NCBI GenBank assembly: GCA_032622095.1
Contig: CP136064.1
Coordinates: forward strand, 179,646,011-179,710,010
DNA: 64,000 bases
From: Siphonodentalium dalli
Lineage: Eukaryota > Mollusca > Scaphopoda > Gadilida > Siphonodentaliidae
Direction of reading: 5' to 3'
Within the stretch, counting starts at the first letter, position 1. The number at the start of each line of letters is the position of its first letter. Of this stretch, positions 1 to 12,009 are shown piece after piece. Below the pieces are notes generated by a model. The model saw only the letters and a list, made by a program, of their open reading frames with translations. It had not been told where the DNA came from and ran no database searches. The position numbers and the translations under genes are program-made.

Positions 1-3000
1 TGGTCTATGCATGTCATGCAGGTATGAAAACTATGAATGAAGTTAGTGTTCTTGTAATCAGGGTATGCAACAATATCACATTACATTGAAGAACAAACTT
101 CAATAATGTACATGCACCTGTACCATTAAAACAGTATTATTTTTCTGGGATGAAATACCAGGCCAATCCCTACACATAAGGCTTTGCTTATGATCCATCA
201 GAAACAGTTGTTAGCAATAAGTTGTTGCTTTTGGTTATATTACTACCAACATTTTGGTAGAAAGATACAAGCTGAACAATTTATTTAATTTAATTCTGAT
301 TTTATAGGGGTTTGGGAGGGGTATTTAAAATTGCTGGAATGTGTTTTCATTTAGAGTATGGTCAATATATTGCCTGGTTGAGTCTGGGATATTGGCTAGA
401 GGGTTTACATTGGGGGAGGGCTCCACCTTGGAATTTGCAACTGCACCCCCTCTATTGAACCACACCAAACTCACAAGTTTACGTAATACAATGTTCACCC
501 CCTCCCTGGGGCTTTGATTTTTCCCAAATGTTCCCTCGCAGACTACTAGATGGTAGCCAATTCTAAATGGACTAGTAGTCTTGTGGCCACTAGCCATGCA
601 GGGGGTGAAAAGGAAAGGTTCGCCCCAGTATGAGATTAAAAAATCCTAACATCTAGTGTCGATATAATGCCAGACAATTTACACCCCAATTTATTTTTTC
701 TTAAATTAATTAGCAAGTAATTACTGGCAATGGCACAGGACATGTCATGGGTCAGACGATGGTTCGGCCCGATGTGAGAACATTTTGAAATCTGAACATG
801 AAAATTTTACAATCCTAGCATCTAGACTGGCCTCAGGTTTTCCAATTCAGGGAAATGTTCAACCTGCATGACACTCATCCTAAGGTTTGAAAATTGCCAA
901 CTGATGCCGGCCATTTCAGTCCCGAATTTTGCAAATGAAAGGGAAATATGAAAATGTTGATATAAAAACAACAAATTCATCACAAAGAAATTGTTGGAAA
1001 ATCAAACTACGAGAACAATTTCAACCTAATTTTGGTGTGAATTTTCCAACTAATGTTGCAATAGGTTTGACTACAGTTTGGGGGGTAAGACTCCTGCATA
1101 ACCACCCTGTCGGCACGTCCCTGCTTGGCACCCAATGCTAAGAGCGCGGTCTTGCATTCACTGAAGACAAGAAATCATCAATACTATATTATGTTGGGTG
1201 GCACCCAGGGAGGGGTCAGGGGGCTACATCCCCACACCTGTCCTGCCCCCTATCGGGGAATCATAAAGCCCCTGCGTCAGGATATTCTGGCGACACCCAT
1301 TTGAAATCATATAGATATATTTGAAAGGAGACGACTATATACTGGTATGGAGCAGAAATCAGGGGGGGGGGAATTAGCTCTCATAACCACAAAACTACAC
1401 TAAAGACATCCCAATAAACCCAAATTGAATGAAGTCGCATATAGTACATATATGGTATTATTCTGTTGGCCTCTCTATATTAAAATACTTTTTCTAAAAA
1501 CCCTTCAACCAATTCGGCGTGCAATTTCCCTGCGCCCCTGTTGCACAAATTCTAGTATAAAAAGTGAGTCTAGATCAGACAAAGTTCAAACAGTAAATAT
1601 GACCAGGCAAGACATAGAAACCGCTAATCTCATTACCAGTCTAACAACCCAACCGAAGATGATTACCTTTTAAAGCAATAACACCGGGCAGCAGGTTACG
1701 GACAACCACAGACACACACACCATGGATAATTTCAGGATAAATACACTGTCAAAAGAACGGCGTTTTTTTTTGTATGGTTATATCTGGCATATACCCATG
1801 GTTATATATAAATGGGCTACGAGCATCTGACCGCTAGTCTTTTTCAACCTTTCAGATAACATGAATGCCTCTGGAAGCTATAGGCATGCCGGTATCTGGT
1901 AGTATCATACAAGATTATTGATAAAAAAAGAAAGGAAACATATAGCAGTTCACGTATGTATACAGACAACATTCTGATTGTATAATCCAGTATAAATAGT
2001 GATTGTCGGGGTCAACACATTCTCAGCAGCAATTTCCAGCTAATCCCATTATGTGTGGTCAATTGTGCGCTTAATTCGGTCGAGATAAAAGTGCTGAACC
2101 CCCAAAATTGGGGTTCGGGCCCTTAAACATGGAATTTTTTGGGTTTTTTGGCGATTATTTTAAAAACCATTGACTTTTGGATATGAAAACGTATTACTGA
2201 CCCCCCCCCCCCCCCATAATGTGGCCATTCCGCAAATTTTGAGTGGTTAGGCAACCAATGAGTTGATTCATGAAGAGTTTAGCTCTGGACATACAAGTGC
2301 GTACAAAACCATCATGAGCTATACTAGAGTATTTACAATCATTAAATTTCTCACGGATAATCAATTCAATGTTCATTTCGATGTCGACTCACAAAAGTCA
2401 CAGACAAATCATGAAATCTGGAGTGTCACACCCCATATTGTGAAATATATTATTAAGGAACAAGTAATAAATAAATATATATAGTCACTGAGTTGTTTTT
2501 TCAATGCTATAAAGTTCTCCGTCAGAACATTCAAACGTTCCCATATTTTGAACTGGTTGAATATGACCTCTACGGTAGCCAGAGTATAAATTCATGACAT
2601 GATCTAATACTTGGCGACCCATTCCTATATTCTGTAAGAAAGATATTCAACATATATACTGCAAATCATGCAATTTTCTACGATAATGATGTTGGATTGA
2701 AATTCAAATACAAATGCATCTCAACATAATTACTTATTATACATGTATAAGTATAGTATGTTCCTTTCTGAACCCCCTCCCCCAATCGTACCATATCCAT
2801 GTCTCGGATAAATTCAGGATGACCGTCCTATCATTAAATTCTTGTCAACAGATACCATTTTTCTCACAGGGACACATGCATACGATCAAATTAAAACCCC
2901 TTTATCGCGTACCGGAAATTATAAGACGCTGGGGAAGCTTATTTACGAGTACACCGTTGTTTTATTTATTATTTTAATTTTTGTTTAGTTATTTATATTA

Positions 3001-3176
3001 TTTATTTGTTTATGTTTGACACATCATTGGATTTTCATATACAACTTTAATTTTATAGTGTATCATTTAAAAACAGTGAATAATATATGGCTCTGTTTTA
3101 AGATCAATGTTATCATAAGATAATACAACCATACAGCTGCACAGTAAATGACGTTGTGATTTTTGTTCTTATTCAG
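1..3176. other. Gene-poor stretch with decayed interspersed repeats
   Basis: No convincing exon was found. Segment 320-760 resembles 6480-6860 and 8760-8990: each has phrases such as 'accacgtccct', 'ttccaa', a G/C homopolymer and an AATTT-rich context, which suggests old copies of one repeat family. Poly-G/C tracts occur near 1365 and 2203. Short ORFs here are below 90 codons, have biased low-complexity composition, and resemble no family I know. Confidence 0.5.
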
Positions 3177-4577
3177 AATTTCCATCATTCCATCAATTCA
3201 TGGATGGTTATCGTAAAGGGAGACAACAGCCGCTGAAGCTGCCGATGTTAAACAAAAGGACATTGGGTAAGTCGATTACGGGGATGATTTAACTTTATCT
3301 GAGTTCATGGCCGCGCTGTAATGAAAATGATTAACACTAACAGTGTTTAAATTCCTGGGTAACTTTCATAGAATGATGAAATGGGACATTTTTCACAATT
3401 CAACAATAGTCAAACTAACTGTCTGTGATATCTATTTTTTCTTATTATTTATTTTATTATTTATTACTTATTTATGTCTTTATTTATTTATTTCTTATTT
3501 ACACTATACATTTTAAATTTTCATTTCTGTTATTTGCACGAAAATATTAACTAAGAGTTTGACCCGTTTGCTAAAATATTATTGTTCATGACATTGCTTG
3601 CTATTTCTAGTTCTCCATAAATATTCGAAACAAATCGACAGCTATTTATATATTTAAGCTCAGTGATATGACCCGTCTGGGGGAGTTTGTTGTGAAAGAG
3701 TTTGCGTGCTCGCCCAAAGGGCGGCACGAGGACGGTGATGGGGCCCATCCGAAGATCGCCCTTACGCCATGTCTTTTTCTTTTTCTTGTATATATCCTCC
3801 ATGTCTATCTAGACCATGGCTCTGGTGGATCAGGTGGAGTGGGACACTAGCTGTTGTTTGGTTTATTCTTTTTCTTTTTCTTTGATTCCTTTCTTTTCTT
3901 CTTCGGTGGTGGTGAAGTAGATGATGCATGATGATAAAGGAAGCGGTGAAATCGGTGGTGAGGGTACGCCGAACAGGATTTCATATAATTCGTTTGTGGC
4001 TTTCGTGTCGAGTCCTCTAATGAAGTCAGAGGGGTCCTCGTCTTCGTCTTCAGTTTCCCCGTCTGGCCGTGGTGGTGATGGTGGATTCCATCTCCTGGAC
4101 AGACTGGGCCGGGATCTCGGCTGAGGGTGAAGGCTCCGGCTCGGTATACCCCGGAGTCTTCGGGGTCCTCGTCTTCAGTATCCTCGTCTGGCCGTGGTGG
4201 TGATGGTGGTGGTGATTCCATCTCCTGGGCAGACTGGGCCGGGATCTCAGTACAGCTGTATGGGCGGAGTCGACTGGTGAAGTTTTCGTCGACTTTTTCG
4301 CTTTCCATGCAGCGAGTCTCTCGGTATCTCTTTTTTTTCTCGATGGTGTTTTCTTCTTCATCATCATCTTTTGTCGAGGCTTCCGTGCTGATCTGGTATT
4401 ATCCGGTCCACTCCCGGTAGAAAGCCCCGGGCCGGACTGGAAATGCAGAATCAACTGCTTATGATGCGATGATGATGACGCCTGGGGGCGTTATACATGT
4501 ACTTAACATTTGCAGGTCGGCTCCTGGATCCCGACTCGTTCAGGGAGAAACTCTCGGGGACCTCCCCTGCCCCTTAA
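3177..4577 (+). CDS. Possible two-exon end of a small unknown gene
   Basis: Two blocks look like matched exons. The first (3177-3266) follows a pyrimidine-rich acceptor ending CAG and ends at GG|GTAAG; only one frame is open through it and it contains an ATG (MDGYRKGRQQPLK...). The second (4516-4577) follows 'catttgcag' and ends in TAA. Phase is consistent: the single G left over from exon 1 joins GT at the start of exon 2, giving about 20 further codons (GRLLDPDSFREK...). The product is basic then acidic and I do not recognise it. The 1.25-kb intron holds an antisense ORF cluster (3847-4454). Evidence is splice-site context and phase only, so this could be chance; transcript data would settle it. 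Confidence 0.3.
3847..4454 (-). pseudogene. Acidic/proline-rich plus lysine-rich ORF, frame-shuffled by an internal duplication
   Basis: Two long overlapping minus-strand frames (153 and 134 codons) share this interval. Reading leftward there is a Lys/Arg-rich start (KKTPSRKKRDTERLAAWKAKK), a region rich in Pro, Glu and Asp (PPPSPPRPDEDTEDEDPED) and a lysine-rich tail (PPPKKKRKESKKKKKNK) that looks like a nuclear-localisation cluster. A unit of about 130 bp occurs twice (about 4032-4124 and 4163-4250). The second copy differs by 5 bp in its GGTGGTGAT run, so the translation changes frame between copies and the same peptide (EIPAQS.QEMES) appears in two frames. The basic start resembles N-termini of uncharacterised, often transposon-linked, invertebrate proteins; this is an impression, not a match. 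Probably a decaying gene. Confidence 0.4.
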
Positions 4578-4920
4578 CAAAGCACGAGGCCTCCGCCCAT
4601 CCAGTATCCCAATCGACCATTTCCATTATCTCGTTGCATCGTTAGAAGATTTTGTTATCAGAAACAAGGCGCAATATAGGGGAGACTGGGGAGAACTGGG
4701 ACAATTTATAAATTTAAGCAATTATTTTGGTAATTGTAGATAACTGCTGAAAGGCTGTATGGTATTAACAAACACACTGGATATACGAACACATTGGAAG
4801 ATACCGTCTGTCTGATTAGCATATTACAAGGGAGATAACTCTCAATTAAATTAAATGTTTTTTGGGGGGTGAATTGGGCCAGTGTGGGGAGATGTGGGTC
4901 ATTTGGTGGGTCAAAGTGGG

Positions 4921-6106
4921 ACGGCCAATTGTAGTCCAAGTCTTCTTGTACTAAAACCAGCTAAGATATTGGGATGGCGATGCTGGTCTTTAGTCCAAGA
5001 CCGCTTGTATACCAATCCTTTGACACGACTTACGCCCACGATCTGTGGCGGGAATTTGTGGTGTATTTTACTGGATTTACCTAGCAAATCAATACATGAT
5101 GCTATATGCATCGGAAAGGCTTACATCTTATGGTCATAATGGTGTATAATAATCTAACTTTAATGTTAAATTACACATAGAATATTCCGGTTGATTGCCA
5201 CACACATCGATTTGTTTCTCTGTTTGTTTACATTTTAACCGAAAGCCGAAGTGGTCCGAATAAGTTCGGCATAATCCGCTGTTTGTTCTACTAATTCTAC
5301 TTTCCGTTTCTATATATAGCGCGGGTTTTCCGAACAAAAATAGCGAAAACCGATCGCCCGAAAGTCCAGTTTTCTATGTGCTTTCAGAACAATTCCCGCA
5401 CTAAAAACTTAATGACATAATGGAGGATCAGAACGGTAGTTTTGTTGACAATTTTCGCAAGCAACTTGTCAAAATTGGAGCAAATTAGAACTCTTGTGTC
5501 TCACTTGCCATGCGTGATGTGCATTTGACATCTGTGTTGATAAAATAATCGGAGAACCGAATCACACAGTTTCGAAATATAGTTCTTCCGTTTTAGTGGG
5601 ACTTTTCAAACTTAAGGTTCATTTATTTAGTGTATTACATTTATATCTCCAATGTTTAATTAATCTATTTATTATTTTATTTATTGACACACATAATTAC
5701 GATTACAATGGAGAATTCATCGTAATTTGCGTTGTTGTCCAAAATCTACGGAATATTTTCAACGGAAAATGCCGAACGCAGTTCGCAAGGTCAACTGAGT
5801 TCGCATACTTTAAAAAATATGTAAACACTGCGGCAAATGTTTCTTTTCACATTAAATTACCGCTTTCAATTCACAACCGATGTGGGTTTCAGATAAAATA
5901 GCATGTCTTCTGCGGAAACTATCCGTTTATTGTAGCAATTGTGATATTTCATTTCATATAATTGTGGTTTTATTTGAGCGGATCACTAACGCTTAAGTCC
6001 TGTCAAAGGAATGCATGGGCCTGGAACTCGGACTAAAGACCGGCACCTCCATCCCGATATCTTAGCCGGCTTTAGTACGAGAAGACTTGGACTAGGCCAA
6101 TTGGTG
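4921..6106. mobile_element. Inner inverted-repeat pair, ~85-bp arms
   Basis: Arms at about 4921-5008 and 6019-6106 are imperfect reverse complements sharing phrases such as AGTCCAAGTCTTCT, GCTAAGATAT and GGTCTTTAGTCC. The ~1-kb interior has no recognisable gene. Either a second element nested in the larger one or its long internal repeats. Confidence 0.55.
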
Positions 6107-6998
6107 CTTAAATAGCAATATTCTCAATTAAAATCCAAATTTTTTTTAATTTGGATGCTACATATCTGACATCATAACAGAGAAATTTAATATCAAAGAT
6201 ATCTGAGATATTCGCCTCAGGACAGATTAAACCTACAGGCAAACATACTTAATAATTTCACATGAGTCCCATGATTTGCATTCTCAATAACATATTTTAT
6301 TGTAACAAATATATGTACGGTATATGCATGTAGCTAGTATACATGTAAATATTTTTGCATGAATTGCATATGGTGGCAATGACTTCATTCATTAGACTAA
6401 TACATTTGACTATATACATGTACATGTGCATGTAATCCTGCATATGACATGCTTGGACAATTTTGACAGCCTACCAATTTTGAATGGATTATAGCAAGGG
6501 ACGTGGCTAGAGCATCTCCGTTGGGGGGGGGGGGTCCACTTTAGAATTTCTCACTCCATAACCAGACCCACAAATTTCCATATTTGAGAAATCCTATCTG
6601 CACCATTCATGGGTTGGAATTTTTCAACTGGTACCTCAATGTTTCCAACTGTTTGCAAATATTCGACCTGACTCCACCCACATAAGGTTGGAACATTTCC
6701 ACTGATGACCGTTTGAGTCAAATATATTGGCTGCAAGTACAGGCAATTCAAATCTTTGTACAAAATAACACATTTCACACTAAATACTGGTTGCAAATGA
6801 CACTACCAAAATAAATCAACTTCTCTTTGGTTTGATATTTCCAGCTCAATATGTTGTGTCAGGCATGGAATCTATAACTATTGAAAACATTGACCAAAGT
6901 TGGGAATGCGACACCCCACCCCCATGTCCCCGATTCACATGTTGACAAACTGACAATATGTCCCAGTTCTCACCACAACCTCAAAATACATATCAATC

Positions 6999-7475
6999 TT
7001 AAAGGTACTCAACCCGATAAAACTCCTCTCAATTACTATTTCAATGGCTTCGGGGGTCAAAAATATTTGATTCGAGTCGAGGAAGTCACCCATCAAAGCT
7101 CAGATTTGTTAGATATCGATTTTAGAAATCTATTATTTTTCATTATCGGGAATACTATCTGGCCCAGAAATCAGTCAAAATTGCGTTAAAATTACCACTT
7201 GATTTTAGAGTTATTCATCCTTGTCTGTTTGAATAGATTTGGAGTACACATCCAGAGCAGATTACGGCAGTTATTAGTACTGATCTCGAGAACATAACAA
7301 ATTTGAAAAATCAATATCTAATAACTCTGAGCTTTGTTTGATGGGTTCCTCGACTCGAATCAAATATTTTTTACCCCCAAAGCCAAAGAAATAGTAATAT
7401 AGGACCCTCTGATCGGATTGTTGTTGTTGGAATCTGTTGAGATGGGGACCCTCTTTACGGGTTGAGTACCTTTAA
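6999..7475. mobile_element. TTAA-flanked MITE, copy 1
   Basis: Starts TTAAAGGTACTCAACCCG and ends with the reverse complement GGGTTGAGTACCTTTAA. The interior shares long phrases with copies at 23149, 28371, 31881, 55586 and 58753: 'aagccaaagaaat', 'cctcgactcgaatcaaat' and 'acttgattttagagttat'. No coding capacity; the reading frame at 6881-7189 runs into it by chance. Confidence 0.75.
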
Positions 7476-7818
7476 TTCCAAGAATAAGCAGTACTTAGCC
7501 ATTGGAATAAAGTAATTATTTTATCATTAACTAATATTGTTTTGCGGAGTAACTGCTATGTTGAAGTTATATGTATGCTTTCAACCTACATGTCACTAAA
7601 ATTAAAGCGTCTGTCTAAATAGATGATTGTGACGTCTTATTTCGCATACAATTAAATTCGCCTCGAATCAACACTTTGAGCAACTTGAAATATCAATTTT
7701 GTTTGAGTATTTCATCAAGCATCATGGTGCATGAAAAATCAGTTCGAATTGTCAGTGCAATTTCAAGCCATGCCCACTGTCCCAGTTCACCCCTGTCCCA
7801 TTTCTCCCCAGTCTCCCC

Positions 7819-9395
7819 TACCCCTTAAACACGATCTCTTAAATTATCATCTAATATTGTATTACGAATTATGTTGTGAATACCCTGAGCCGTAATTTCG
7901 CTAAAATCCGGATTGAGAATCCAAAGCCGATTACGGGGGGCGGAGCTAATTTCGGATTCTAGGTCAGATTTTGAAATCCACGTGGTCTCCGAAACTACGT
8001 TTAATGTTCTCCCAGCGTCAAACATGGCTCTTGTATTTGACACAAGTATCATTTGTATCTTATATTTATAAAGTTCATGTTTGTTGTGAAAGTCATGCTT
8101 TTCTTCTATGTGTATATACACGGCACATAATTTGCTGCCAATCCGACTTAATCGTATCTTATTTTTCAAGTTAAAGTGCGTTTATTGATGAGGGCAAGCA
8201 TATCTAAACATGACCGCTCTAGGCCTCCTGAATCAAATTCCGAAGATGTTGTGAAGAACACAGGAAACTTGTCAGTTGAACAGGGACGTGACGACAGGGG
8301 GTTGCTTGGGTGTCTCGACCCCCACCACGAACTTTGGTACAATTTGCTTAGCTGTGCAGTCATTCATACGTGAGGAAAATCAGGATTATTTTTACTAACT
8401 GTTCCAAATAATGACACTTACAAGCCAGCAAACGCAACAAACAAACCCGATTTTAAATAAATACATATACAAACTTATGACTAACTCGGGAGAGGGGTGT
8501 CCAGTGATCTGTATATATGTTCAACTTGTTTTGGTAGTCATGTTGCTTTGCCATTACTAATTATTTATTTTTTCAGTGTAATAATATATACTTACCCTTA
8601 AGTGAGTCAGCACTTGTCCCCCAATTTATTTGTATGTATAAACAAATGTATGTGTTATATATCATGTGTTATCCTAAATTTGACATATATTTGAAATAAA
8701 TATATCTAAACTAAACTTTGGTACATTCCAGCAGTCGGAAATTTCACGCATGACACAACATTAGTTGGACATTAATTTGACACCATATATAGGTTGTCAT
8801 TGTTTGATTTTTTTTTTCAACCAGTAAAAGTTGGTAATTTTCCAATCTTGGTGTTTGTCAGGTTGGATATTTCCAAGGGGAGCAAATGGAATTCTGCGAA
8901 CCTGTGAGATTGATGTTTGGTTCAATGGGGGGGGGGGGGGGTGCAGTTGGCCTGAAATTTGAGGAAACATCTAACCACGTCCCTAGAACATATGTCTGTT
9001 GTCTATACATAGACTATTGTGCAAAACGACTGCATTAACGAAACAAAATATTTTCAAGATGAAACATGAAATTGCTATAAGACTAGATGATAGTACATAC
9101 GTGTATCTGATAATCCATCGATATCATATATATATATATATATAATCCTACTATTTCTTGAATAAGAAGAAAACATTATAATAACGAACACAGCAGAAGA
9201 CAATCCATGCAGGTTCATATGAATTCGGTCAATGGTGACGTATCCGCCGAATTCGAAATCGACATGCGTTCGGGCGGTATTTATGGATGGAATTATGAAA
9301 TGGACATATGAAAGTGACAATCAACAATGATTTACAATTGCTTCGCCATCAACCGAAGTGCTCCCCCAGCGTTACTATCAATAGCGTTATTATTT
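7819..9395. other. Non-coding stretch with a poly-G repeat copy and a short microsatellite
   Basis: A 114-codon minus-strand ORF (7825-8169) lacks any domain I recognise. Its segment 'atttcgctaaaatccg' recurs inverted near 10310, so it is probably repeat DNA. A TA microsatellite lies at about 9126-9145 and a poly-G tract near 8927 sits in a copy of the decayed repeat seen at 320 and 6480. No other feature seen. Confidence 0.5.
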
Positions 9396-9958
9396 CAGGG
9401 GGGGGGGGGGTGAAAAAATTTCTTCCGGCACGTATGCCGGGGTGGGTGGGTGGTCAAAGCCACCAACAAGCAATTTTTTCCGCAACTAAAAAAAAAATTC
9501 CTGCTTGTTTTTAGTGTTTTGGCAATGAGTTGGGCTTCAAAACCACTTTGAATCAGTTTGAATGAGAGAAATAATGTAATTCTAACTGGTAAACTGACTG
9601 CAGGCAGTTATCGTCTTGTATTTTGTTGCAAATTTTGAAATCCAAGATGGCCGCTGGCAGCCATGTTTTTTTGGCCGAATGACCTCAAAATTACTCTTTC
9701 CTATTTACATGTCCATGTTAACATCCATGATAAATAGTATGCACATAAATTCATATACAGCTGTTTACAGTGAATTTCCCCCTGGCAAATCTCTGTTTTA
9801 GTGTTAAAAGGGGGGGGTGGGTGTCAAGAAATGGTCTGAAAAAACTGCCGAAAACGGAAAAAAAATTTGGCGGTGGGGGGTGGGGTGGGTACAAAAAATG
9901 ATCGAAAGTGAAAAAATGCCATACGTGCCTGAAATTTTTTTCCGACCCCCCCCCCCTG
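9396..9958. mobile_element. Non-autonomous hAT-like element, poly-G ends, 7-bp target duplication
   Basis: Begins CAGGGGGG, ends CCCCCCTG, and is flanked by ATTATTT directly repeated at 9389-9395 and 9959-9965. Inside the G run both ends continue as an imperfect inverted repeat (AAAAATTTC, GGCACGTATG). CAG...CTG ends with a duplication near 8 bp are the hAT signature; here 7 bp match. The interior includes AAGATGGCCGC, a YY1-like motif, and no transposase, so it is a 563-bp non-autonomous copy. Confidence 0.65.
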
Positions 9959-9965
9959 ATTATTT

Positions 9966-10547
9966 GGCTAATTTCAGTAATATTCTCCCAGTTTACATTC
10001 AATAAAACAAATTTGTCTCCGCATTTAAAATTCTTTGGTATAGATCGTTTATATTCTGCAATAATTTGTACACAAGAGACGGATTCTTATGTTTTATTGT
10101 GTTTTTAAACTCCGAGGTGGCGAAATCTCGGTTTGTTTACATTATGAACATTTGAGTCCGTAATCGGAATCCAAATCCCAATCGGATTACCACGAAATTA
10201 GGATTACGGTCTGTTCGTTTACTGATTCTGCAAATTTGTGGTCTGTTCTTTTGCCGAACCAAGTCGTACGGGGACCAATCTGTAATCTGAATCCAGAATC
10301 TGAATCGGATTTTAGCGAAATAACGCCTCTGTATTTGCAACTTGTCGGCATACACGGAAACAACCATCTACAACACACACGGCCTGTTAACGTTACCGGT
10401 ACGTATAGCAGGTTTTATCAACACATCACACCGAGCCGACCTGTACCGAGTATGCATTTGAGATAATATCTATAAGCTCATGGAACTTTCCATTGTTGGA
10501 AATCAACGTTAGAAAAAGTATGTTTGTCAGGCATCCAAATGCCACGT
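9966..10547. other. No gene; repeat rich in GGATT/AATCC motifs
   Basis: Segment 10140-10330 is built from AATCGGAATCC/GGATTACG-type phrases with partial self-complementarity and shares 'tttcgctaaaatccg' (inverted) with 7890-7920. The short ORFs across it on both strands follow from this repeat structure and are not called as genes. Confidence 0.45.
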
Positions 10548-11470
10548 GATCATCACTAATAAAGAGCGTTTATAAATGATGTCATCATTAAATAGCCGTA
10601 AATGTTAAAGAGCGTTATTAATTGTATGTGTTATGCTCACTTGCGGCGTGCAATGTTTTTGAATTATTTAGGCGGGTGGTGAGGGGGGGGGGGGGTCTCG
10701 TAGTTTGAACCTATCGATATCTAGAAATACTACATCTTATTGACACCATGACGTTTCTCTTTGGAAGGTTTCATAATTTACCTATTCGTGTGCGCATTTG
10801 GTGTCTGCCTGACGACCGAAAAGTCACGTGGCCATACTTTCGATATATAGGCCTATAAAGTGTTTATGCTGTCGTTGATCAACGACAGTTCTTCAACTAT
10901 TAACCTTTTCTTTGCTAAATACTCATTGACGACTAATTCCCGTATGAAATGTTCAGATAATAAGTTCAAGAAACGACCATAGGTGGAACTTATCTGAACA
11001 TTTCCAAATTAATGAATAGTAATTCTTCTGCACTTGATTTAGCATAACCTTGAGTGTCTGGCGTCTGCTTATATTTCCTAGACAGCTCCCGAATACGAAC
11101 AGGCCTAATAGAATATCAATTTAGTATTTAAAAAGTGTTAAATTGTCTTAAGAACGTTTCTCCCCTCAACCGACAACACTTCAAATAACAATTTTCAATG
11201 AAACTGATAGTTTGCATTATTGTTCCAAAACACTACATGAGAAACGTCTGGTGTAACAGATATCTCAATTTAAAAAAAAGCCATTGTATAGGCCTACACA
11301 TATCACAGTTTAATAGTGTATTGTATGCCTATACGTACTTGTATTTCTCTCAGTCTTACTGACTGAATTTTCGAAAAAATTAATAGCGTGTTTCAGATAA
11401 ATGAGAATAACGCTCTTTATTTATACCGTATAAGTAATAAATTAACTCAAAACGCTCTTTATTGTTGCAT
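10548..11470. mobile_element. Element with paired subterminal AAAGAGCGTT motifs
   Basis: The motif TAAAGAGCGTT occurs twice in plus orientation at the left (about 10560 and 10609) and twice inverted at the right (about 11409 and 11451), roughly 50 bp apart on each side. Paired subterminal motifs in mirror orientation are typical of transposase-binding ends of non-autonomous DNA transposons. Exact termini are not resolved. A two-motif fragment recurs at 40972-41020. Confidence 0.5.
10946..11005. repeat. Short hairpin AAATGTTCAGATAATAAGTTC type
   Basis: An imperfect inverted repeat of about 20 bp with a ~17-bp loop. The left arm and loop are nearly repeated at 24660-24692 ('aaacgacc' follows in both). 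It lies inside the AAAGAGCGTT element. Confidence 0.55.
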
Positions 11471-11708
11471 GGTCGACTTTTTTCTCTCAGTGGTTTCCAT
11501 CACCCCAATAAGAGTCACCGCACACGCTACGATTAAAATTGTAAGTGGGGAAAATCGTAGGTGGAGAAATCGTAGCTTGCCCGCAGAAATACGGTGCTGC
11601 GACGGTCTGCAGCTGCGATTTTATCCACGTGATCGATCACATGATAGCATGTAAAGTATGAGTTATTTCCCCCTCCTTGTTATTGCGTAAGTAAATAATT
11701 ATTAAAAT

Positions 11709-12009
11709 ATGGCGCTCGAAAACGTGAAGGTCGCGATAGCGATTATTTTATTAAGGCGGCGTTTGCGACGAAAACGCCTGCAACGAAATCGCACACTGGT
11801 CCAGGCAGTGGATAATGAGGCGTCCAGTACATGGAGCGTTTCACTCTCTCCAAAAGGAACTTGAGAAAGAATACCTAGAGAGCTTCCAAAAGTTTTTAAG
11901 AATGACCCCCGAAAATGTTTCGATGCTGCTGGACATGATCAGTCCACTCATTCAAAAGAAGGATACGATCATGAGGGAGGCAATAAAACCGGCAGAGAGA
12001 TTGTCTATC
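11709..12009 (+). pseudogene. PIF/Harbinger (HARBI1-like) transposase, N-terminal exon only
   Basis: Translation gives an Arg-rich start (LLRRRLRRKRLQRNR), then after a one-base frame change WIMRRPVHGAFHSL, FLRMTPENVSMLLDMISPLI and KKDTIMREAIKPAERLS. This is the helical region preceding the DDE domain in HARBI1-like nucleases. The family normally continues with a 'RFLATG' block, but here the similarity stops at 12009, where a different sequence (GGGCCATTCTCAG) begins. No downstream exon with the DDE residues was found nearby. The 200 bp upstream contain several 'aaatcgtag' phrases that could belong to the element's end. Dead fragment. Confidence 0.7.

Larger units (their letters stand above)
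4679..7818. mobile_element. 3.1-kb inverted-repeat element with GGGGAGACTGGGG ends and TA flanks
   Basis: The left end reads TA|GGGGAGACTGGGGAGAACT. The right end is its reverse complement with one mismatch in the first ~25 bp, followed by TA. The motif AACTGGGACA recurs subterminally at the right end and in degenerate form near 4870. A TA target duplication fits Tc1/mariner-type integration, but no transposase ORF is seen, so the element is non-autonomous. It carries an inner inverted-repeat pair (4921/6106) and a TTAA-type MITE (6999-7475), both probably later insertions or nested units. Confidence 0.6.

Noticed and set aside
7825-8169. 114-codon minus-strand ORF
   Set aside because: Part of its sequence is repeat DNA recurring inverted near 10310; no domain recognised.
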